In this document: piece by piece, positions 8,257 through 17,519 of the stretch
Numbering within the stretch: the stretch's first letter is position 1
Layout: each line of letters starts with the position of its first letter
Origin: Azospirillum lipoferum
GTDB taxonomy: Bacteria; Pseudomonadota; Alphaproteobacteria; Azospirillales; Azospirillaceae
Direction of reading: 5' to 3'
Assembly (NCBI RefSeq): GCF_024170005.1
Contig: NZ_JALJXJ010000001.1
Span: forward strand, 372,001 to 436,000
DNA: 64,000 bases
Notes under the pieces: model-generated
What the model saw: the letters and a program-made list of their open reading frames with translations, nothing else
The model's database searches: none
What the model was told of the DNA's origin: nothing
Program-made: the position numbers and the translations under genes

Positions 8257-9135
8257 TCAGCCCCGCGCGTTTGCCGTCGCCGGTGCCGGCGCAGCCTGTG
8301 CGCGCTGGCCGCCCCAGACGCTGCCGAGCGCCAGTGCCATGCCGGCGATCTGATAGCCGGTCAGCGACTGGCCGAGGAGCGCCCAGCCCAGCACCACCGC
8401 CATCACCGGGCTGAGGAAACCCAGCGGCGCCACCACCGAGGGCTCCAGCCGCGACAGGCCGCGGAACCACAGGATATAGGTCATCGCGGCGCCGATCAGG
8501 CCGAGATAGACGAAGCCCAGCAGGTTGGCCGCCGTCGGCACCGGCAGCGCCGGTTCCAGCAGGAGAGCCACCGGCACCAGCAGAACGCCGCCCGCCGTCA
8601 GTTGCCAGGCGGTGAAGGTCAGGGGCGACACCGGCGGGCGCCAGCGCCGGCTGAGCACGGTTCCGGCCGCCATCGACCCGGCGCCGGCCAGTGCCGCCAG
8701 CACCCCGATGCCATCCAGCGCGGCGCTGGGCTTCAGTACCAGCAGGGCGACGCCGCAGATGCCGGCCATGGCGGCGGCGACCGCCAATGGACGAATCGGC
8801 GCCCCCAGAAGCGGGCGCGACAGGGCGATGACGATCAGCGGCTGCACCGCGCCCACGGTGGCGGCGACGCCGCCCGGCAGGCGATAAGCCGAGACGAACA
8901 GCATCGCCCAGAAGAAGGAGAAGTTCAGCGCTCCCAGGATCAGCGAGCGTCCCCACCAGCAGCCCGACGGCAGTCGGCGGACCAGCAGCAGCAACAGCAA
9001 CCCGGCCGGCAGGGCGCGGAGCAGCGCGACCGTCATCGGGTAGCCCTGCGGCAGCAGTTCCGTGGTGGCGATGTAGGTGCTGCCCCAGATCGCCGGGGCG
9101 ATTGCGGTCAGCAGCAGGTCGGTGGACCGGGCCAT
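8257..9135 (-). CDS. EamA/DMT-superfamily transporter, 10 TM
   Basis: A 292-residue inner-membrane protein with about ten hydrophobic helices arranged as two EamA repeats (roughly residues 5-135 and 145-280). The entry sequence AIAPAIWGSTYI near the N-terminus and the FLSPVMAVVLGWALLGQ segment near 245 are typical of the drug/metabolite exporter family. Members export amino acids or other small metabolites; the substrate is not predictable. It lies head-to-tail after carA on the same strand, but a strong terminator-like hairpin separates them. The C-terminal tail is Ala/Pro-rich and probably cytoplasmic. Confidence 0.87.
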   Translation of the reverse strand: MARSTDLLLTAIAPAIWGSTYIATTELLPQGYPMTVALLRALPAGLLLLLLVRRLPSGCWWGRSLILGALNFSFFWAMLFVSAYRLPGGVAATVGAVQPLIVIALSRPLLGAPIRPLAVAAAMAGICGVALLVLKPSAALDGIGVLAALAGAGSMAAGTVLSRRWRPPVSPLTFTAWQLTAGGVLLVPVALLLEPALPVPTAANLLGFVYLGLIGAAMTYILWFRGLSRLEPSVVAPLGFLSPVMAVVLGWALLGQSLTGYQIAGMALALGSVWGGQRAQAAPAPATANARG

Positions 9136-9197
9136 GTTCCGGTTTTCCCTATTCGGATATGGAATGTCGGGTGTCAGGTCGCGGATGCCGGTAAAGA

Positions 9198-9226
9198 AAA
9201 AGGGCGCCCCGCCGGGACGCCCTTTT
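9198..9226 (-). terminator. Bidirectional terminator after carA
   Basis: AAAAGGGCG at 9198-9206 pairs perfectly with CGCCCTTTT at 9218-9226, so each strand ends in a short T-run. It lies 25 bases beyond the carA stop and insulates the downstream transporter gene. Confidence 0.8.
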
Positions 9227-9250
9227 CAGCGTGACTGCTTTTCGTGACCG

Positions 9251-10423
9251 TCAGGCCGCCTTCTTCTCGGCGATCAACTGGACGAAGCGGTCGAACAGAT
9301 AGTGGCTGTCCTGCGGGCCGGGCGAGGCTTCCGGGTGGTACTGCACCGAGAAGACCGGCTTGCCCTTCAGGCGGATGCCCTCGTTGGTGCCGTCGAACAG
9401 GCTGACATGGGTGACCTCGGCATCGGCCGGCAGGGTTTCCGGCACCACGACGAAGCCGTGATTCTGGCTGGTGATCTCCACCCGGCCGCTGGCGAGGTCC
9501 TTGACCGGATGATTGGCGCCGCGGTGGCCCTGCTGCATCTTGGTGGTCTTGGCGCCAAGCGCCAGCGACAGCATCTGGTGGCCGAGGCAGATGCCGAACA
9601 TCGGCACGCCGGTGTCGAGCAGGCCCTTGATGGTGGGCACGGCATATTCGCCGGTGGCGGCGGGGTCGCCGGGGCCGTTGGACAGGAAGACGCCGTCCGG
9701 CTGGTGGCGCATCACGTCCTCGACCGTGGCGGTGGAGGGAACCACCGTCACCTTGCAGCCGGCGGCGGCGAGGCAGCGCAGGATGTTGCGCTTGGCGCCG
9801 TAGTCGATGGCGACGACATGATACTGCGGCTTGTCCTGGGTGGCGTAGCCGCCGCCGATGGTCCAGCCGGCCTCGGTCCAGTCGTAGGTCTGGCGGCAGG
9901 ACACGTCCTTGGCCAGATCCATGCCCTCCAGACCCGGCCAGCCCTTGGCCTTGGCGACCAGCGCGTTGATATCGAACTTGCCGTCCGGGGAATGGGCGAC
10001 GACGCCGTTGGGGGCGCCCAGGTCGCGGATGCGGCGGGTCAGACGGCGGGTGTCGATGCCGGCCAGACCGACGAGGCCGTAGCTCTTCAGCCAGTCGTCC
10101 AGGTGGCGGGTGGCGCGCCAGTTCGACGGATCGGTGATGTCGGCGCGCAGGATCAGGCCGCGGGCGGCGGGCGTGATCGTCTCGATGTCTTCGACGTTGG
10201 CGCCGGTGTTGCCGATGTGCGGGAAGGTGAAGGTGATGATCTGGCCGGCATAGCTGGGATCGGTCAGGATCTCCTGGTAGCCGGTCATGGAGGTGTTGAA
10301 GCACACCTCGCCCACCGAATCCCCCGCGGCGCCGATGCCTCGGCCGCGGAACACGGTGCCGTCGGCCAGGACCAGGACGCCGGTGTGAACCGCATTGTCG
10401 GAGGGGGGAGTGGCGAGAGTCAT
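9251..10423 (-). CDS. carA: Carbamoyl-phosphate synthase small subunit CarA
   Basis: CarA is the glutamine-hydrolysing subunit that feeds ammonia to CarB, producing carbamoyl phosphate for arginine and pyrimidine synthesis. The 390-residue protein has the CarA N-terminal domain (CFNTSMTGYQE near 41-51) and a class I glutamine amidotransferase domain from about residue 200, with nucleophile Cys279 in FGICLGHQ and partner residues His363 and Glu365 in YHPEASPGP. The ATG at 10423 has an AGGA just upstream. It is transcribed away from yqeY. carB is not adjacent on the downstream side; a transporter on the same strand follows, beyond a terminator. Confidence 0.97.
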   Translation of the reverse strand: MTLATPPSDNAVHTGVLVLADGTVFRGRGIGAAGDSVGEVCFNTSMTGYQEILTDPSYAGQIITFTFPHIGNTGANVEDIETITPAARGLILRADITDPSNWRATRHLDDWLKSYGLVGLAGIDTRRLTRRIRDLGAPNGVVAHSPDGKFDINALVAKAKGWPGLEGMDLAKDVSCRQTYDWTEAGWTIGGGYATQDKPQYHVVAIDYGAKRNILRCLAAAGCKVTVVPSTATVEDVMRHQPDGVFLSNGPGDPAATGEYAVPTIKGLLDTGVPMFGICLGHQMLSLALGAKTTKMQQGHRGANHPVKDLASGRVEITSQNHGFVVVPETLPADAEVTHVSLFDGTNEGIRLKGKPVFSVQYHPEASPGPQDSHYLFDRFVQLIAEKKAA

Positions 10424-10789
10424 TCCTGTGAACCTTCCCAAAAACCGCGGCCGGCGACGGATCGGGTGATCGGCGGAACGGCGACGGCCTAGCGTCCCGC
10501 CGGGCGCGCACACGTAGCCGCTCGCACCCCACCTCCGCTGGAATCAAGCGGTTATGTGGGATCGAGTGGGCTGATCGGATGGGCCGGACATCCTATATGA
10601 CGATTGGACGCCCGATTTCCAGCAATAGCTTTGCAAGGCGGCCCTGATCCGCCGACAAAGTCGGACGGTTCCGGGGTGGCCGTTTGGCGGCCGGGGCTTT
10701 TGCCATGGCAATCGGCGGCCATTTTCGGAATAGTCGACTGTCCGGCCGGGGCCTTCCATCCCGGCCCGACGAACCAAGGAAGACGCGAC
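10424..10789. other. Divergent intergenic region between carA and yqeY
   Basis: This 366-base spacer must hold the promoters of carA (leftward) and yqeY (rightward). I see no convincing ORF; the open frame on the + strand upstream of yqeY has no recognisable content. No strong hairpin, attenuator-like peptide or known operator was found by eye. Confidence 0.5.
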
Positions 10790-11254
10790 ATGATGCTGCG
10801 CACGCAGTTCAACGACGGCCTCAAGGATGCGATGCGCGCGAAGGACCAGCGCGCGGTGTCCACCCTGCGCCTGATTCTCACCGAGCTGAAGAACCGTGAC
10901 ATCGACGCCCGGGGCCGCGGCGTGACCGACGGCATCGACGAGGCGGGCATCCTGTCGATGCTGCAGTCCATGGTGAAGCAGCGCAACGAATCGGCGGGGA
11001 TGTACGAGCAGGGCGGCCGCCCCGAACTGGCCCAGCAGGAGCGCGAGGAGATCGCGGTCATCGAACGCTTCCTGCCCAGGCAGATGAGCGACGAGGAAGC
11101 CGGCGCCGCCATCGATGCCATCGTGAGCGAACTGGGCGCCGCCAGCATCAAGGACATGGGCAAGGTGATGGCCGAGCTGAAGGCCCGCCATGCCGGCCAG
11201 ATGGACTTCGCCAAGGCCGGCGGTCTGGTGAAGGCGCGGCTGTCCGGGAAGTAA
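10790..11254 (+). CDS. yqeY: GatB/YqeY domain protein
   Basis: A 154-residue stand-alone YqeY protein, homologous to the tail domain of the GatB subunit of the tRNA-dependent amidotransferase. Its cellular role is unsettled; GatB-tail domains contact tRNA. Characteristic segments include MRTKD-like AMRAKDQRAVSTLR near 15-29, LPRQMSDEE near 95, and the C-terminal small helical domain with KDMGKVMAELKARHAGQMD and GGLVKARL. Two adjacent ATGs (10790 and 10793) follow an AAGGA about ten bases upstream; either could be used. In alphaproteobacteria yqeY is often found beside carA and dnaG, as here, so the placement is normal. Confidence 0.9.
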   Translation: MMLRTQFNDGLKDAMRAKDQRAVSTLRLILTELKNRDIDARGRGVTDGIDEAGILSMLQSMVKQRNESAGMYEQGGRPELAQQEREEIAVIERFLPRQMSDEEAGAAIDAIVSELGAASIKDMGKVMAELKARHAGQMDFAKAGGLVKARLSGK

Positions 11255-11355
11255 GGCCGGGCGGAAGGGGCGTTGGCCGCAGCGGGGCGTCAAGGCTAGG
11301 CTTGGCCCCCATAAAGCAGACGGCAGGCCGGTGCAGCAGTCGGGAGGACGGTGGA

Positions 11356-11952
11356 ATGGTTGCGGTCCGCAGGCCCACTTTCTCAGGCATGACCGTCTCG
11401 GAGTTGCTGGACTGGAATGGCGACGGCACCGACACGCGGTACGAACTGGTGAATGGCGAACCGCGCGCCATGGCACGGGCGAACATCACGCACGGGATTC
11501 TGCAAAGCACGGTCGCCCGCCTGATCGGCAACCATCTGGCCGACCGTGCCCCCGGCTGTCATGTCGTGACAGCTCCGGGCGTGCAGCCCCGCGTCTGCTC
11601 CAGCCACAACCTGCGCATCCCCGACCTGGGCGTGACCTGCACGCCCGACGAACGGGGGCTGCGCACGCTGCCCGATCCGGTCCTGCTGATCGAGATCCTC
11701 TCGCCCAGCAACGAGGCTGAGACCTGGGAGAATGTCTGGACCTACACCACGCTGCCGTCGGTCCGCGAAATCCTTGTGTTGTGGACGGCCGGGGTCGGTG
11801 CGGAGCTTCTGCGCCGGCAGGCGGACGGAAGCTGGCCGGAGAGCCCATTGGTGATCATGGTGGATGGCGTGCTGGGTCTGGACAGCATCGGCTACGAGGC
11901 CCCTCTGCGCACGCTCTATGCCGGGACGCATCTCGTCAGGCAGCCTGACTGA
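11356..11952 (+). CDS. Uma2-family (DUF820) putative endonuclease
   Basis: A 198-residue protein of the Uma2/DUF820 group, which has a PD-(D/E)XK nuclease-like fold but mostly unknown function. The typical order is present: an N-terminal TVSELLDW helix, a RYELVNGEPRAM segment at about 28-40, the core Asp90 in RIPDLGV, and LLIEILSPSNEAE at about 111-123 with Glu113 as the presumed second metal ligand. The usual Lys of the motif is not visible directly after the Glu. These genes are abundant in cyanobacteria and patchy in proteobacteria, so its place between yqeY and dnaG is probably a small insertion into the core block. Confidence 0.8.
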   Translation: MVAVRRPTFSGMTVSELLDWNGDGTDTRYELVNGEPRAMARANITHGILQSTVARLIGNHLADRAPGCHVVTAPGVQPRVCSSHNLRIPDLGVTCTPDERGLRTLPDPVLLIEILSPSNEAETWENVWTYTTLPSVREILVLWTAGVGAELLRRQADGSWPESPLVIMVDGVLGLDSIGYEAPLRTLYAGTHLVRQPD

Positions 11953-12068
11953 GCAGCACCATCTGCGCCCTTGGGGGCGGCTGTGCTGGTTCCCATACTA
12001 TGCCTCTGCTATAGCCTAGCGCCCATCGCCCCTGCCCATGCCCTCCGTACCCCGGTGACCGTTCGACC

Positions 12069-13979
12069 ATGGCTTTTCCGCCCCAATTCCTGGAAGAACT
12101 GCGCACCCGGCTGACCTTGTCGGAAGTGGTCTCCAAACGGCTGCGGCTGATCCGCGCCGGCCGCGAGTACAAGGCGCCCTGTCCTTTCCACAATGAGAAA
12201 TCGCCGTCCTTCTACGTCAACGACCAGAAGGGCTTTTTCCATTGCTTCGGCTGCGGCGCCCATGGCGACATCATCGGTTTCGTCATGCGCCACGACAATC
12301 TCGGCTTCCCCGAGGCGGTCGAGCATCTGGCCGGCGAGGCCGGGCTGCCGGTGCCGCGCCCGACCGAGGAGGACCGCCAGCGCTACGAGCGGCGCAAGAC
12401 CCTGCACGACCTCGTCGAGCAGGCGGCGCGCTGGTTCGAGCAGCAGCTGCACACATCCGCCGGGCGGCCGGGGCTGGATTACTTCATGCGGCGCGGGCTG
12501 GACGGCGAGACCATCGCCCGCTTCCGGTTGGGCTACGCGCCCGGCGATTCGAACGCGTTGCGGACATATCTCGGCAAGCAGGGCTTTTCCGACGAGGACA
12601 TGGTCAACGCCGGGCTGCTGAAGCGGCCGGACGACGGCCGGGCGCCCTACAGCTTCTTCCGCAACCGCGTCATGTTCCCGGTCACCGACCGCCGCGGGCA
12701 GGTTGTGGCCTTCGGCGGACGCATCCTGGAGGGCGACGGGCCGAAATACGTCAACACCGCCGACACCCCGCTCTTCCACAAGGGCACGCTTCTCTACGGC
12801 CTGTCGCGGGCACGGCAGGCGGCGGCGGACGGCAAGCCGGTGATCGTCGCCGAAGGCTATATGGACGTGATCGCGCTGGTCCGCGCCGGCTTCGAGGGGG
12901 CGGTGGCCCCACTGGGGACCGCGCTGACCGAAACGCAGGTGCAGGAACTGTGGAAGCTGATCCCGGCGGCGGAGAAGGTGCCCTTTCTGTGCTTCGACGG
13001 CGACAATGCCGGCCGGCGCGCGGCGTGGCGGGCGGTGGAGCGCATTCTGCCGCACCTCGCCCCCGGCCAGTCGGCCCGCGTCGCCTTCCTGCCGGAGGGG
13101 GAGGACCCCGACAGCCTGATCCGCGCCCATGGGCCGAAGGCGATGGGGGCGGTGCTGGAGGCGGCGATCCCATTGTCCGACGCCCTGTGGCGGATGGAGA
13201 GCGAAGGCCGGCCGACCGACACGCCGGAGGCCAAGGCCGCGGTGAAGGCGGCGGTGGAGGCCCGCGTCGCCACTATCGCCGACCGCGATGTCCAGAGCTT
13301 CTACCGCACCGAGATGCGGCGCCGCGTCGACGAGGCCTTCGCCCCGGTGCGGCAGGGCTATAGCCGGGGGCCATGGGTGCCGGGGCAGGGGCGGGGCCGT
13401 TTCGGCGAGGCGCCGCGCCGCCATGTTCCGGGCACGCCGGGACGCCTGACCTCCAAGCCGGTGGGGGAGGGGCGTGGCCGGGCATCGCGCCTCGCCTCGA
13501 TGCGGGAGCGCATCCTGCTGGCCTCCCTGATCAATCATCCGGAATTGTTCGGCGAACTGGCCGAGCCGCTGGGGCTGTTGCCATTCGGTGACCCGGAGCT
13601 GGAAAAACTGCGCTGGGCGGTCATCGAATGCCTTTCCGACGACCGCAACCACGACTCGACACTTGACGCCGCTGCGCTTTGTCGCCACTTGTCATCCGCC
13701 GGCCATGAGACGATGGTCGGTGCTTTGCTAAGCGAGTCGACCTATGTCCATGCCGGCTTCGCCCGTCCGGACGCCTCCACGGAGGATGCTCGGAAGGGAT
13801 GGTGGCCTGCGTGGCGGCATCTGCATCACGAGCGGGTGCTCGACGATCTTAGGGAAGCGAAGGCGGCTTTGACCCGTGACAACAGCGAGGCCAACTTCGC
13901 GAGGGTCGTGGCTCTTCAGCAGGAGGTCATCAAGTCCGGTCTGGGTATCGCGGACGACAGTGACTTTGACGATGTCTGA
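12069..13979 (+). CDS. dnaG: DNA primase DnaG
   Basis: DnaG makes RNA primers for DNA replication. The 636-residue protein has the N-terminal CHC2 zinc finger with ligands Cys38, His41, Cys59 and Cys62, the RNA polymerase core, then a TOPRIM domain at about 255-340 (VAEGYMDVIAL with the catalytic Glu, and CFDGDNAGRRAA with the metal-binding Asp pair). A Gly/Arg-rich linker near 435-475 precedes the C-terminal helicase-binding domain, which would contact DnaB. The start ATG at 12069 gives the expected N-terminus. It precedes rpoD by 198 bases, the usual alphaproteobacterial macromolecular synthesis arrangement without rpsU. Confidence 0.97.
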   Translation: MAFPPQFLEELRTRLTLSEVVSKRLRLIRAGREYKAPCPFHNEKSPSFYVNDQKGFFHCFGCGAHGDIIGFVMRHDNLGFPEAVEHLAGEAGLPVPRPTEEDRQRYERRKTLHDLVEQAARWFEQQLHTSAGRPGLDYFMRRGLDGETIARFRLGYAPGDSNALRTYLGKQGFSDEDMVNAGLLKRPDDGRAPYSFFRNRVMFPVTDRRGQVVAFGGRILEGDGPKYVNTADTPLFHKGTLLYGLSRARQAAADGKPVIVAEGYMDVIALVRAGFEGAVAPLGTALTETQVQELWKLIPAAEKVPFLCFDGDNAGRRAAWRAVERILPHLAPGQSARVAFLPEGEDPDSLIRAHGPKAMGAVLEAAIPLSDALWRMESEGRPTDTPEAKAAVKAAVEARVATIADRDVQSFYRTEMRRRVDEAFAPVRQGYSRGPWVPGQGRGRFGEAPRRHVPGTPGRLTSKPVGEGRGRASRLASMRERILLASLINHPELFGELAEPLGLLPFGDPELEKLRWAVIECLSDDRNHDSTLDAAALCRHLSSAGHETMVGALLSESTYVHAGFARPDASTEDARKGWWPAWRHLHHERVLDDLREAKAALTRDNSEANFARVVALQQEVIKSGLGIADDSDFDDV

Positions 13980-14177
13980 CGGTTGATGATGCGTGTCATC
14001 GGCAATCGGGTGTCGGTTGATGGGTACAGGGCAACAGGACGGGGCCGCATGACAGGTTCTGTGATGGCGGGTTCTGGGTAGATACATGGTTTGGGGGTGG
14101 GGCGGACGGGCCGGGCAACCGGGACCGGGCGCTCCTTTCGTCTTTATTCACTGGGGTAATGCGGGGGCACCGATCGC

Positions 14178-16190
<2,013 letters not shown>

Positions 16191-16218
16191 TCCGGGAGAG
16201 TTGTTTTTCGAGACGGAG

Positions 16219-16242
16219 CGGGGGCTTTTCGGCCCCCGTTTT
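16219..16242 (+). terminator. Intrinsic terminator of rpoD
   Basis: CGGGGGC at 16219-16225 pairs perfectly with GCCCCCG at 16232-16238 around a TTTTCG loop, followed by TTTTCGTTTT. It lies 29 bases after the rpoD stop. Confidence 0.85.
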
Positions 16243-16323
16243 CGTTTTCGGCTTCCTGTGTCGGAACGGTGAACGAGGGGTTGCATTTCCCCAAAGCTTT
16301 GTCGCAAAGTGCGCCCCGCGGTA

Positions 16324-16399
16324 GGGCCTGTAGTTCAGCGGTTAGAACGCGCCGCTCATAACGGTGTTGTCGTCGGTTCGAATCCGGCCGGGCCCACCA
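16324..16399 (+). tRNA. tRNA with CAT anticodon, probably tRNA-Ile2 (lysidine type)
   Basis: A complete 76-base cloverleaf with encoded CCA. The acceptor pairs GGGCCTG with CGGGCCC (one T-G wobble), the D-loop has AGCGGTTA, the anticodon loop CTCATAA gives anticodon CAT at 16357-16359, and the T-arm has GGTTCGAAT. CAT can be initiator Met, elongator Met or Ile2. The absence of initiator features (a C1-A72 mismatch and three G-C pairs in the anticodon stem) excludes the first, and the GGGCC...GGCCC acceptor resembles alphaproteobacterial tRNA-Ile(CAT), which TilS converts to read AUA. Its 3' 50 bases are duplicated at 24159, making it the apparent integration target. Confidence 0.85.
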
Positions 16400-16403
16400 A
16401 CCT
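16350..16403 (+). repeat. Left 54-bp direct repeat (att-like, inside the tRNA gene)
   Basis: These 54 bases run from the anticodon stem through the CCA and four bases beyond, and recur at 24159-24212 with one difference (G at 16380, A at 24189, in the T-loop). Matching ends abruptly on both sides. Direct repeats of a tRNA 3' part are the standard footprint of tyrosine-recombinase integration. Confidence 0.85.
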
Positions 16404-16748
16404 TTCCAAAGGTTTCCGACAGGCTGTCGGCGTCCTCGTCACTATCGCGGCACGCAAGCGGCACGCAAGCGGCACGCAATCGCCGAACTCCGTGTTCCGG
16501 TAGAGCGGCATGGCCGCCTTCAGCTCCTGCCGGATCGCGCTCACCGTGCCACTCGACACGCCCGTCCGTCGGACCACTTCGGCATGCGGCAGGCCGGACA
16601 AGATGAGTTGCCGGACCTCCTGCCGCTTGTCTTCGCCGATCCCGTGCCGGCGCGCGCGGCCTGTGAGGCTGATCATGGGATCGGAACCGAGCGCCGCCTG
16701 TGGGTGGTCGATCTGGACGCGCTTCAGGTGCTTGCGCACCTCTCCCAT
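16356..16748 (-). CDS. Truncated HTH protein reading antisense through the tRNA
   Basis: A 130-residue frame with a plausible resolvase/Hin-like helix-turn-helix at about 37-70 ([14 protein letters not shown] then [20 protein letters not shown]). The frame stays open upstream of the ATG to the IS630 remnant at 16797, so the protein may have lost its N-terminus to that insertion. Its last 13 residues ([13 protein letters not shown]) are encoded by the antisense of the tRNA 3' half, a tail commonly seen where a gene abuts an att site in a tRNA. It could be a relic of the island's recombination or regulatory gene, or a functional small DNA-binding protein. I cannot distinguish these. Confidence 0.45.
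   Translation of the reverse strand: MGEVRKHLKRVQIDHPQAALGSDPMISLTGRARRHGIGEDKRQEVRQLILSGLPHAEVVRRTGVSSGTVSAIRQELKAAMPLYRNTEFGDCVPLACRLRAAIVTRTPTACRKPLERLVGPAGFEPTTTPL
16447..16479 (+). repeat. Three perfect 11-bp tandem repeats beside the left att repeat
   Basis: The unit GCGGCACGCAA occurs three times without interruption, starting 44 bases after the end of the left direct repeat. Short direct repeats next to an att core are often arm-type binding sites for an integrase or its directionality factor. Alternatively this is simple slippage inside the overlapping truncated HTH gene, where it encodes a repeated segment. Confidence 0.75.
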
Positions 16749-16796
16749 GGCCTCTTCAATGGCCTTCAGAGCATCGGCTAGAGTCTCGAGCGTTTA

Positions 16797-17190
16797 ATCT
16801 GCCGCATATCCTGCGTGCCTGAGGTAGTTCCAGCATTCCTCGGGTGTGTAGAGGTCGCAGATTGAACCGACGGCTTTCACAGTTCGTCGATGGTGCGGGC
16901 GCCGATGCGCCGGAGATGGGCCTTGAGCTTGGAGAAAGCGATCTCGAGGGGATCGAGGTCGGGACTGTAAGGCGGCAGGAAGAGAAACCAAGCGCCACGC
17001 TGCTTGAGGGCGGCCTTGGCCTTTTCGCTCTTGTGGCAAGACAGGTTGTCGAGAATGACGACGCCGCCCGGCCGCAAGGTCGGGGCGAGTTGGGTCTCGA
17101 CATAGGTCTCGAAGAGCACTCGGTTCATCGCGCCCTTGATGATCCAGGGGGCGGTCAGGCCATCGCAGCGCAGGGCGGCGATGAAGGTCT
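16797..17190 (-). pseudogene. IS630-family transposase remnant (C-terminal part, frameshifted)
   Basis: The minus strand encodes the C-terminal half of a DDE transposase of the IS630/Tc1 group: [12 protein letters not shown] at the start, the second catalytic Asp in [12 protein letters not shown], and the characteristic [13 protein letters not shown] followed by [11 protein letters not shown] with the final Glu. The frame stops at RTIDEL near 16877 and the expected tail (KAVGSICDLYTPEECWNYLRHAGY) continues in another frame to 16797. A single missing G in the CTGTGAAAG sequence explains the shift. The N-terminal half is absent: at about 17190 the sequence switches to an IS5-type remnant on the other strand. 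It is inactive. Confidence 0.8.
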
Positions 17191-17453
17191 ATGATCGTAA
17201 GAAGCTGATGGACAAGGCTGCCTTCCTCGACTTCACCGTCGAAGTGGTTCGGCGAACCGATACCGAACCGGGGTTCAAGGTCGTGCCACGGCGCTGGCTG
17301 GTTGAACGGACCTTCGGATGGATGACCCGCTGGAGACGTCTGGTTCGAGACTATGAAGCCCGGATCGACGTCTCCGGTGGCATGATAAAGCTCGCCATGG
17401 CAAGTCTGCTGCTCCGACGAGGCTGTCACTGAAGCGGTTGTCAAACAGGCTCT
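17191..17453 (+). pseudogene. IS5-family transposase remnant with right inverted-repeat end
   Basis: The plus strand encodes the last 80 or so residues of an IS5-type transposase: [19 protein letters not shown], then [17 protein letters not shown], then [10 protein letters not shown] and the typical [12 protein letters not shown] end, stopping at 17432. The GCGGTTGTCAAACAGGCTC ending at 17453 looks like the right terminal inverted repeat, because its complement starts GAGCCTGTTTGACAACC as in several alphaproteobacterial IS5 elements. The N-terminal part and left end are missing, replaced at about 17190 by the IS630 relic. Inactive. Confidence 0.75.
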
Positions 17454-17519
17454 AAACCATGCCCTGGTAGCCAAGTCAGTATATTCCCAATAAAAACAAG
17501 GATAGCAAATCAAGCTGGC

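Noticed and set aside
16447..16479. CRISPR array
   Set aside because: Three 11-bp units directly abut with no spacers.
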